From assembly GCA_028281325.1 (NCBI GenBank), contig JANQKC010000011.1, forward strand, positions 124,001-188,000: DNA of 64,000 nucleotides, in the 5' to 3' direction. Source of the DNA: Alphaproteobacteria bacterium. GTDB taxonomy: Bacteria; Pseudomonadota; Alphaproteobacteria; UBA8366. The translations under genes and the position numbers were made by a program. The notes beneath the pieces were generated by a model, which ran no database searches, was not told the origin of the DNA, and was given only the letters and a program-made list of their open reading frames with translations. Below are positions 57,046 through 64,000 of this stretch, piece after piece (positions within the stretch are counted from its first letter, which is position 1; each line of letters opens with the position of its first letter).

Positions 57046-57179
57046 GCGCAAACGAACACCCGAATCCACCCCTACGCCGCGCATACCGCTTGGCGCGGCC
57101 GTCATTTTCTGGCAGAGAATGCCGCCACCGGCCGGCATCCACGACAGGTCGCCGGCAACCGCACCGGAGCAAGACGGTT

Positions 57180-58865
57180 ATGAGTGACGCCGACGCCGAG
57201 ATCGAAGATGGCAACCGGGATTTCATCCGCGACACCATCCGCGACGACCTGCGGTCCGGACAGCATCAATCGATCGTCACCCGCTTCCCGCCGGAACCGA
57301 ACGGCTATTTGCATATCGGCCACGCCAAGTCGATCTGTCTGAATTTCGGGATCGCCGAGGAGTTCGGCGGCCGGTGCAACCTGCGCTTCGACGACACCAA
57401 CCCGACGCGCGAGGAACAGGAATTCATCGACGCCATCCAGACGGACGTGCGGTGGCTCGGCTTCGACTGGGGCACGCAGGTGCATCACGCGTCGGACTAT
57501 TTCGAGCAACTCTACGACTGGGCGGAACATCTGATCCAAGCCGGAAAGGCCTATGTCGACGACCTGTCGGCCGAGGAGATGCGCGAATACCGCGGCACCC
57601 TCACGGAACCGGGCCGGGACAGCCCCTATCGCAACCGCCCGGTGGAAGATAATCTCGACCTGTTCCGGCGCATGCGATCCGGCGAGTTCCCGGACGGCGC
57701 CCGCGTTCTGCGCGCCCGCATCGACATGGCGTCGGGCAACATGAACCTGCGCGACCCGGCGCTGTACCGGATCATGCACACGCCGCATCCGCGCACGGGA
57801 ACAGACTGGTGCATCTACCCGACCTACGACTTCGCGCACGGCCAATCGGACGCCATCGAGGGTGTGACGCATTCCCTCTGCACGCTGGAGTTCGCCGACC
57901 ATCGGGCACTGTATGATTGGTTCATCGAAAACCTGCCCGTTCCAACGCGCCCTCACCAGTACGAGTTTTCCCGTCTCAACATCACGCACACGGTGTTATC
58001 GAAGCGGAACCTTGCGCAGCTCGTCAACGATGGCCATGTCGCGGGTTGGGACGATCCGCGGATGCCGACGGTATCAGGGCTGAGGCGGCGCGGCGTGCCG
58101 GCGCCGTCGATCCGCGACTTTATTGGCCGGCTCGCCATCACCAAGAGCGACGGCGTGGTCGAAGCCGCCATGCTGGATCACTGCATCCGCGAGCACCTCA
58201 ATGCGCATGCGGAGCGCCGTATGGCCGTCCTCCGGCCGCTCAAGGTCGTGATCGAGAACTATCCCGAAGGCCAGGTCGAGGAACTGGAAGCGGTCAACAA
58301 GCCACAAGACCCGGAGGACAGCGGCACGCGCAAGGTTCCCTTCGCCCGCGAACTCTACATCGAGCGGGACGATTTCATGGAAGACCCGCCGCGCAAGTTC
58401 TTCCGATTGGGCCCCGGCCGCGAGGTCCGGTTGCGTTTCGCTTATTTCCTGACCTGCCGGGAAGCGATCAAAGACGCGGATGGCACTATTGTCGAGCTGC
58501 GCTGCACCTACGATCCCGAAACCCGCGGCGGAAACGCCCCGGACGGACGCAAGGTCAAGGGCACGATCCACTGGGTCGCGGCGGAATCCGCCATCGAGGC
58601 CGAGGTGCGACTCTACAGTCACCTCTTCGCGGACCCAAGCCCAGGCGCCGAACGGTCCTTCCTCGAAGACCTCAATCCTGAGTCGCTCGAAGTGTTGACC
58701 GGATGCCGACTGGAACCCAGCCTGGCCGGATCGAATGTCCAGGCATTCCAGTTCGAACGGCTGGGGTACTTCGCCGCCGATCCCGAGTCCACATCGTCGC
58801 ACTTGATCTTCAACCGAACGGTCGCCTTGCGCGATACCTGGGCGAAAGCCAAAGCAAAACCCTAG
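57180..58865 (+). CDS. glnS: Glutaminyl-tRNA synthetase
   Basis: 561 residues. Class I synthetase with HIGH motif H45-IGH ([19 protein letters not shown]) and KMSKS-type motif VLSKR (272-276); catalytic domain then the C-terminal anticodon-binding beta-barrels of GlnRS. It charges tRNA-Gln. Many alphaproteobacteria lack GlnRS and use GluRS plus GatCAB, so this is notable. CGGAG lies upstream of ATG 57180. Confidence 0.96.
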   Translation: MSDADAEIEDGNRDFIRDTIRDDLRSGQHQSIVTRFPPEPNGYLHIGHAKSICLNFGIAEEFGGRCNLRFDDTNPTREEQEFIDAIQTDVRWLGFDWGTQVHHASDYFEQLYDWAEHLIQAGKAYVDDLSAEEMREYRGTLTEPGRDSPYRNRPVEDNLDLFRRMRSGEFPDGARVLRARIDMASGNMNLRDPALYRIMHTPHPRTGTDWCIYPTYDFAHGQSDAIEGVTHSLCTLEFADHRALYDWFIENLPVPTRPHQYEFSRLNITHTVLSKRNLAQLVNDGHVAGWDDPRMPTVSGLRRRGVPAPSIRDFIGRLAITKSDGVVEAAMLDHCIREHLNAHAERRMAVLRPLKVVIENYPEGQVEELEAVNKPQDPEDSGTRKVPFARELYIERDDFMEDPPRKFFRLGPGREVRLRFAYFLTCREAIKDADGTIVELRCTYDPETRGGNAPDGRKVKGTIHWVAAESAIEAEVRLYSHLFADPSPGAERSFLEDLNPESLEVLTGCRLEPSLAGSNVQAFQFERLGYFAADPESTSSHLIFNRTVALRDTWAKAKAKP

Positions 58866-59053
58866 AGTGCAAGTTTCGGTTGATTCAATCGAAATGCTTC
58901 TGTCAGTGATTGGTTGCCTTACGCCGACGGTTTGTGATTCACTTATCCTGCGGGGGTAAGGTCAGCAACAATCCATTGTCCCCAGTTTGGCAAAATCAAG
59001 ATTAGGTTCGGCCGCCATCTGTCCGACTGGCCGAAACGGGACGAGTCCATCCG

Positions 59054-59254
59054 GTGACTATCGCCTCCACGTGGCTTGCGCTGCTCATTCTTGGTCTGAT
59101 GACCTTTCGCGGTGCGCTGCACAAACGTTGGGCGTTCGCGCGGACATCGCATTTTGATCGCATCATCATGCTCATGGGGGTCGTGCTGTTCTTGCTGATC
59201 GCCTTCAACACGGATTTTGGGCAACCGCCCTCACGCTTGATAAGCGAGTTCTAG
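59054..59254 (+). CDS. Small membrane protein before the O-antigen ligase-like gene
   Basis: 66 residues from GTG 59054 with two hydrophobic segments (WLALLILGLMTF and IIMLMGVVLFLLIAF) separated by a basic loop HKRWAFARTSH. It ends four bases before the next GTG. No family recognised; its spacing suggests translation with the ligase-like gene. Confidence 0.55.
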   Translation: MTIASTWLALLILGLMTFRGALHKRWAFARTSHFDRIIMLMGVVLFLLIAFNTDFGQPPSRLISEF

Positions 59255-59258
59255 GATC

Positions 59259-60479
59259 GTGAACGGCGGCATTCAGGCGTTAGCGGTCGTATTGGCGGTC
59301 GGTATCCAAATCAATGCAACATTGCCGATCGCCGAATCGGGCCTGCGGGTATCTTTGGCCGATCTGATGCTGCCCATCGCCGTGATCATGTTGCTCTTCG
59401 CTTGGCGGCAATCAGGCTGGCATCGGCTGCACGGAACGAGCGCAACACTGCCGCTTTGGATCGCGGGCATGACAGGCGTGTTGATTCTTTCCTTCCTGAT
59501 CGGATACGCACGTGCCGACGCGATCTTACCCTGGGCGTTGTACAACAAGTTGCTAGGCTGGTTCGTACTGGTGGCCTATTTGCTGGTTGGCGCTTGCCTT
59601 GTCAGGTTTGAAGGCGCGGGCGCAATTCAACGTTTCGTGACCGTTTTCTGCATTGCCGCTGCCGGCACCGCCGCATTTTCGAGCATCGGATTCCCATTCC
59701 TCGGACAGCTGAACACGCTTCCGATCCTGATTCAGGACGCCCGACTGACCGGGTTCATCCAGAATTCGAATGCCTTCGGGTTTCTCATCGTTGTCGCGCT
59801 GTGTCTTAGCCTCGGAAAAAAAACGACGAATCATTGGATCATCGTCGCCTTGTTCACGGCGTTGTTCTTCACAAACTCCCGAGGGGCCTGGATCGCCGGT
59901 CTTGGAGCGGTCATCACCCTCCTTGCCGTCGACAAAACGCATCTCCGCTCGCTCAAAAAAGCGGTCCCATGGTCAATTGCAGCCATTGTCGCGATTGCCG
60001 GCGCTCACTTCCTGGTGGCGGACCTGACGGCCAGTGGCGCGAAAATAATGGCTCCCGACCGTTTCCATCTCGACGGGGCAACCGTCGTCCAACGCGTCGA
60101 TCTTGGGAAGCTGGCGCTGCGCCTCTTTGCCGAGTCGCCGATTTTCGGGACCGGTCTCGGCGTCTTTCAGCATGAAGCCGTGGCGGCCGGCCATCCGGTC
60201 GGCCGCTCGACGATCCATAGCAGTCCGTTGTGGCTGCTGACCGAAACCGGCATTGTCGGCGTGGCGGTCTTTGCCGGGTTCTTTATCACGTTTCTGTTGA
60301 AATTCTTCTGGGACCGCCAAAGCCCGTTGCCACAAAGTATGCTGGCGATCATGGTTGCATTCGCTATCATATCGCTGACTGGAGAGTTCATTTATCAGCG
60401 TTACTTGTGGATTCTGTTCGGTATGGCGATTGCCGTGCGGGGAACCAAGGACGCTGTAGGGAATAAAGAGACGGCATGA
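59259..60479 (+). CDS. O-antigen ligase/polymerase-family membrane protein
   Basis: 406 residues, ~11-12 transmembrane helices. Wzy/WaaL-type motifs: TGFIQNSNAFGF, FTNSRGAWIAG and, in the large periplasmic loop, GTGLGVFQHEAV with HSSPLWLLTETGIVG. Predicted to join or polymerise O-antigen or exopolysaccharide at the periplasmic side. GTG start. Codon use is somewhat less GC-biased than neighbours. Confidence 0.88.
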   Translation: MNGGIQALAVVLAVGIQINATLPIAESGLRVSLADLMLPIAVIMLLFAWRQSGWHRLHGTSATLPLWIAGMTGVLILSFLIGYARADAILPWALYNKLLGWFVLVAYLLVGACLVRFEGAGAIQRFVTVFCIAAAGTAAFSSIGFPFLGQLNTLPILIQDARLTGFIQNSNAFGFLIVVALCLSLGKKTTNHWIIVALFTALFFTNSRGAWIAGLGAVITLLAVDKTHLRSLKKAVPWSIAAIVAIAGAHFLVADLTASGAKIMAPDRFHLDGATVVQRVDLGKLALRLFAESPIFGTGLGVFQHEAVAAGHPVGRSTIHSSPLWLLTETGIVGVAVFAGFFITFLLKFFWDRQSPLPQSMLAIMVAFAIISLTGEFIYQRYLWILFGMAIAVRGTKDAVGNKETA

Positions 60480-61441
60480 TCCGCAAAGCCGCCCGATTTC
60501 TCGTTACCGGCGTCTTGATCGCGCTCATCGTCTGGGCGGTCGATATCGGCATCGCGTTCGAGCGCATTCTCGATATCGATCCCATCATCGGCCTGCTCGT
60601 CTTCGTTTTGCTGCTCATCCAGTACGACGTGGCCACGACGCGATGGTCCAAAATCCTGAGCACCCTGGAGGACGACTTCCCGCATTGGCGTCTGCTGAAA
60701 ATCCATTACATGGGCATGTTCGCGCAGATTTTCCTGCCGGCGTCGGTCGGTGGCGCCGCGGTCCGCGCCTGGATGATCCACCGCGAAGGCATGTCTTTGC
60801 CCGGCGCGATAAACAGCGTGATCGTCGATCGTCTGTTTGCGACCGCCGGCCTCGTAAGCCTGACCGTGCTGATGTCTCCTTACCTGGCTTTCGTCTTGTT
60901 CACCGATTCGATTCGCCAATCGCTCAAACTCTATACGATCATGACCATCGTGGGCGGAATCGCCCTCACACTCGTTTTTTCCCGCTGGCCGATCACGTTC
61001 TGGCTCCACCTGCTCGAAAAGTCGTTCATCGGCCCGGTGATTGGGTATCTGAGAGAGAGCGGCGGGCGACTCTTACGCATACGCTTTATTGCCTCCACCC
61101 TGGGTATCACGCTTGTCGCCCAGTTCTTGACGGTGATCTCGATCTACACCTTGGCGCAAGGCACGGGGATACAGGTCAACTTGATCGATTGCATTTTCCT
61201 GCTGCCGCCGGTGATGCTTCTCGCCTCGCTGCCGATCTCCGTCTCGGGATGGGGCGTCCGGGAAGGCGCGATGATCGTCGCGTTCGGCTTTATCGGGGTC
61301 AGCCAGGAGGCGGCGCTCACGTTGTCCCTACAATTCGCGCTGCTCGGCACCGCGGCGAGCCTGATCGGCGCGATTGGATGGTTGCAGACCATCGATTCCA
61401 CGGTGCTGCGCGAACTAAAAGCGTTCAAGAGCCGGGGATAA
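60476..61441 (+). CDS. Lysylphosphatidylglycerol-synthase-TM-like membrane protein
   Basis: 321 residues, ~8 helices. UPF0104/LPG_synthase_TM family: QIFLPASVGGAAVRAWMIHREGMS, SVIVDRLFATAGLVSL, LPISVSGWGVREGAMIVAFG. The family ranges from aminoacyl-lipid flippases to glycosyl-lipid transport. ATG overlaps the O-antigen ligase-like stop (ATGA), so they are likely functional partners in envelope polysaccharide or lipid handling. Confidence 0.88.
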   Translation: MIRKAARFLVTGVLIALIVWAVDIGIAFERILDIDPIIGLLVFVLLLIQYDVATTRWSKILSTLEDDFPHWRLLKIHYMGMFAQIFLPASVGGAAVRAWMIHREGMSLPGAINSVIVDRLFATAGLVSLTVLMSPYLAFVLFTDSIRQSLKLYTIMTIVGGIALTLVFSRWPITFWLHLLEKSFIGPVIGYLRESGGRLLRIRFIASTLGITLVAQFLTVISIYTLAQGTGIQVNLIDCIFLLPPVMLLASLPISVSGWGVREGAMIVAFGFIGVSQEAALTLSLQFALLGTAASLIGAIGWLQTIDSTVLRELKAFKSRG

Positions 61442-61464
61442 CCGTCGATCCGGTCTAAGAGCCG

Positions 61465-61977
61465 CTAGTTCATCTTGTGACCGCCGTGATGCATCTTCTT
61501 CGGCCCGCCATGCGCCCGCCGCACCGGCGCTTTCACGGGCACCGACGTTCCGTCGGCAAATGTCAGGGTGATATCCACGGTATCGCCGGCCTCGATCGGC
61601 TTTCGAGGATGCATCAGCATGATGTGAAAGCTGCCCGGCACGAAAGCCAGTTTCCCATTGGCGGGCACCGAAATCAGGTCCTGCTTGACCATGGTCGCAA
61701 TCCCGCCCTCGACCTTGGAGAGATGAAGCTCCGCCATCTTGTATTGGGGACTCTCCGCGCCGACCAGGTCGATCGCCTGACCGGTCGGATTCATCAGGAC
61801 AAGATACGCGGCATGCATTTTCATCGCGGGCGGGGCCGAGCGAACCCAGGGGTCCGTAATCTCTACCCTGTCGCCGCCGGCCAGGGCCGCGCCGCTCCCC
61901 ACGAGCGCGGAAATGAGTCCCACCGCGAATATGGCCATCGCAACGGGACGTAACTTTGATACTGCCGAAACCGTCAT
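61465..61977 (-). CDS. Periplasmic copper chaperone PCu(A)C
   Basis: 170 residues from ATG 61977 (AAGGA upstream), with a signal peptide ending near ALAGGD. The H(M)x10Mx21HxM copper-binding motif is exact: His of AELHL, then Met of GIATM and HIM in GSFHIMLM. A His/Met-rich tail (HGGPKKMHHGGHKMN) may add copper affinity. Such chaperones deliver copper to cytochrome oxidases, plausible partners of the cbb3 oxidase. Confidence 0.94.
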   Translation of the reverse strand: MTVSAVSKLRPVAMAIFAVGLISALVGSGAALAGGDRVEITDPWVRSAPPAMKMHAAYLVLMNPTGQAIDLVGAESPQYKMAELHLSKVEGGIATMVKQDLISVPANGKLAFVPGSFHIMLMHPRKPIEAGDTVDITLTFADGTSVPVKAPVRRAHGGPKKMHHGGHKMN

Positions 61978-62083
61978 GCCGCCCATCCTTGATCTTGGAA
62001 AAACAGGGGCATCGTTATACACCCCTAACCGATGGTCGGACAGCGACGCGGCCGGCGCAAGAATGCGGATTGACGCGGCGCGC

Positions 62084-64000
62084 TCAGGGCAAATCGCACA
62101 GAAGGTTGAGCGAGTCATCGACGGTGACCTTGGCGCCCGGACCGATCACGGTCGTCGACTCGCGTTCCTCCACGACCGCCGGACCGTCGAATGTGTCGCC
62201 GGGGCTCAGCGCGTAACGATCGTAGACGTCGCAGGGCGCGAAACCGGTTTCCGGGAAATAGACATCCCGCTGCCCTTTCAGCGCCTTGCCGGTGCCGATG
62301 GGCTGTCCGCCGAAATTCAGCGCGATGTTGGGGACCGGCGCGCTCGCCGCCAACCGCCAGCTCATCGCCTCGATCGGCATCTCCTCGACCGTCCGTTCGA
62401 AGAGCTGCCGATAGACGTCGAAGAACGCGTCCCGCATCGCCGACACGCTGTCTTGCCCCAAATCCCCGTTCGGAACGGGTACCGAGATTTCAAAGCCCTG
62501 TCCCACATGGCGCATTTCCGCCGTGCGGGTCATGGTGATGTCCTCGGGGCGGGCGCCGGTCTCGACCAGCAAGGCGCGGGCCTCGTCTTCCATCTCGGCG
62601 AACAGGCCGTTGAGATGGGTCCAATCGATCTGTTCCAGCCGGGCGACGTAACTGCGCACGTAGTCGATGGCCGGGGCCGCGACCAGGAAGCCGAGGGCCG
62701 AGGTCACCCCGGCCCCTAACGGCACGATCAAGCGTTTCAGCTTGAGCAGGCGCGCCAACCCGTAGGCATGGACCGGCCCCGCCCCGCCGAAGGCGATCAT
62801 CTCGTACCGCCGGGGATCGCGGCCTTTCTCGGCGAGATGCATCCGCGTCGCCGCCGCCATATTCTCGTTGACGATATTGTGGATGCCGACCGCCCCTTCC
62901 AGCGTGGTCAGGCCCAAGGGCTTGGCGACTTTCTCGGCGATCGCCCGTTCGACCGTCTCCATGTCGAGCCGCATTTCACCGCCGAGGAAATAGTCGGGAT
63001 TGAGGTAGCCCAGGAACAGGTCCGCATCGGTCACCGCCGGATCGACGCCGCCGAGGCCGTAACACACCGGACCGGGTTTCGACCCGGCGCTGCGCGGCCC
63101 GACTTTCAGGAGCCCCATCCGGTCCACGTTGGCGAGACTGCCGCCACCGGCGCCGATCTCGATCATGTCGACGACCGACACTTTCAGCGGCAGGCCGGAG
63201 CCTTTGTGGAACCGGCGCACACGTCCCGCTTCGAAATCATGCTTTCGGTCGGGCCGGCCGCCGTCGATCAGGCACATCTTCGCCGTGGTGCCGCCCATGT
63301 CGAAGGAGATCAGGTTCTCGCTGCCGGTCAACGTGCTGTAAAAGGACGCAGCCATCGCGCCGGCCGCCGGACCCGACTCGATCAGGCGGATCGGGAAATC
63401 CTGCGCCGACCGCACGGTCGTGATGCCGCCGCCCGACAACATGATGTAGAGCGTCCCGGAATGCCCGAGTTCGCGCAGGTTGTTGTCGAGCCGGTCGAGA
63501 TAGCTCTGCATCAGCGGCTGGACATAGGCGTTCGCGCAAGCGGTGCTGGTGCGCTCGAATTCACGGATTTCCGGCGCCACCTCGGACGAAATCGTCACCG
63601 GCACATCCGGGAACACCTCGGACAGAATCGCCTTCGCCTGCCGTTCGTGTTCGGGATTCCGGTAGGCGTGCATGAAGCACACCGCCACGGCGTCGACTTT
63701 CTCGTCCTCGACCAACTCACGCACCACCGTGCGGAAACCATCGGCATCGAAAGCCGCCAGAATCTCCCCTTCCGGCGATACCCGCTCCACCACTTCGCGG
63801 CGCAGATGCCGCGGGACAAGCGTCGGCGGCGCTTCCAGGAACAAGTCGTACAGGTCGTAGCGAATTTCCCGCCCCATCTCGAGCGTATCGCGCACGCCCT
63901 TGGTGGTGATCAAGCCGACCTTGGCGCCGGTACGCTCGATAATCGTATTGGTGACCAGGGTGGTGCCGTGCACGAGGCTGTGCACCGCCGCCGCCGCGGT
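62084..64000 (-). CDS. Hydantoinase/oxoprolinase subunit A, N-terminus cut by window edge
   Basis: At least 638 residues; the open frame continues past base 64000, so roughly 60 N-terminal residues with the DIGGTFTD-type motif are missing. Visible: HSLVHGTTLVTNTIIERTGA, SFDMGGTTAKMCLIDGGRP, GAGGGSLANVD and a C-terminal acetone-carboxylase-type end. A second HyuA-family member distinct from the one at 53.3 kb. No HyuB follows it downstream on the minus strand (the next gene is the copper chaperone), so its B partner may be outside the window. Confidence 0.93.
   Translation of the reverse strand, partial: TAAAAVHSLVHGTTLVTNTIIERTGAKVGLITTKGVRDTLEMGREIRYDLYDLFLEAPPTLVPRHLRREVVERVSPEGEILAAFDADGFRTVVRELVEDEKVDAVAVCFMHAYRNPEHERQAKAILSEVFPDVPVTISSEVAPEIREFERTSTACANAYVQPLMQSYLDRLDNNLRELGHSGTLYIMLSGGGITTVRSAQDFPIRLIESGPAAGAMAASFYSTLTGSENLISFDMGGTTAKMCLIDGGRPDRKHDFEAGRVRRFHKGSGLPLKVSVVDMIEIGAGGGSLANVDRMGLLKVGPRSAGSKPGPVCYGLGGVDPAVTDADLFLGYLNPDYFLGGEMRLDMETVERAIAEKVAKPLGLTTLEGAVGIHNIVNENMAAATRMHLAEKGRDPRRYEMIAFGGAGPVHAYGLARLLKLKRLIVPLGAGVTSALGFLVAAPAIDYVRSYVARLEQIDWTHLNGLFAEMEDEARALLVETGARPEDITMTRTAEMRHVGQGFEISVPVPNGDLGQDSVSAMRDAFFDVYRQLFERTVEEMPIEAMSWRLAASAPVPNIALNFGGQPIGTGKALKGQRDVYFPETGFAPCDVYDRYALSPGDTFDGPAVVEERESTTVIGPGAKVTVDDSLNLLCDLP

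Noticed and set aside
58870..58900. Terminator after glnS
   Set aside because: TTTCGGTTGA/TCAATCGAAA can pair only with a G-U and almost no loop, and no T run follows.

Overview
The window looks like a piece of a high-GC alphaproteobacterial chromosome, probably from a Rhodospirillales-like lineage. The support is the argD-argF-hslO gene order, the polyhydroxyalkanoate (PHA) genes with PhaR, a complete cbb3 oxidase locus headed by an FNR/FixK-type box, RecX, HyuA/HyuB proteins and dense head-to-tail genes with ATGA overlaps. I saw no rRNA, tRNA, CRISPR array, IS element or prophage. The lineage is an inference from gene content, not from a database search.

Layout. 1-6.4 kb: end of folE, trkH, a lipoprotein, argD-argF-hslO and an orphan ABC-2 permease. 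6.4-8.5 kb: an AT-richer island with a strong minus-strand terminator lacking an upstream ORF (candidate small RNA or leader), a G-quadruplex-type run, and a lipoprotein plus membrane-protein pair I cannot assign. 8.5-17.6 kb: two MarR regulators with very clear palindromic operators, a nitroreductase, two EamA exporters, recX, a hexapeptide-repeat protein, a methyltransferase, a GST, a DUF985 cupin, a HAD hydrolase, a Nudix hydrolase and an aldo/keto reductase. 17.6-22.1 kb: PHA locus (phaB, phaA, phaC, a coiled-coil accessory gene that deeply overlaps phaC, and divergent phaR). 22.1-28.6 kb: a PAS-GGDEF-EAL protein, an esterase-fold protein without its serine, a PEP mutase/isocitrate lyase-family enzyme, a flavin-binding-type protein and a DHA2 MFS exporter.

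28.6-36.7 kb: ccoNOQPGHIS on the minus strand, complete and including ccoQ (58 codons) and ccoS (57 codons), with a divergent 60-codon membrane protein sharing the FixK-box intergenic region. 36.8-43.3 kb: ketopantoate-reductase-like protein, Ca/Na antiporter, CocE-type hydrolase, an NMT1/THI5-like protein without a signal peptide, and an M20 peptidase. 43.7-53 kb: a peptide-type ABC importer (binding protein, two permeases, two ATPases), a DUF1194 vWA protein, a beta-lactamase-fold serine hydrolase, a GFA protein, a GST and an atypical SDR. 53.3-57 kb: hyuA-hyuB. 57-64 kb: glnS, an O-antigen-ligase-like protein with an LPG-synthase-like membrane protein, a PCu(A)C copper chaperone, and a second hyuA that runs off the right edge.

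Together the genes describe a respiratory heterotroph able to respire at low oxygen (cbb3), store carbon as PHA, and take up and hydrolyse peptide- or amide-like substrates. No defence system or obviously new multi-gene system is present. The best leads are the non-coding element near 6.5 kb, the phaC/accessory-gene overlap, the unassigned pair at 6.85-8.3 kb, the cbb3-adjacent small protein and several enzymes lacking canonical catalytic residues.
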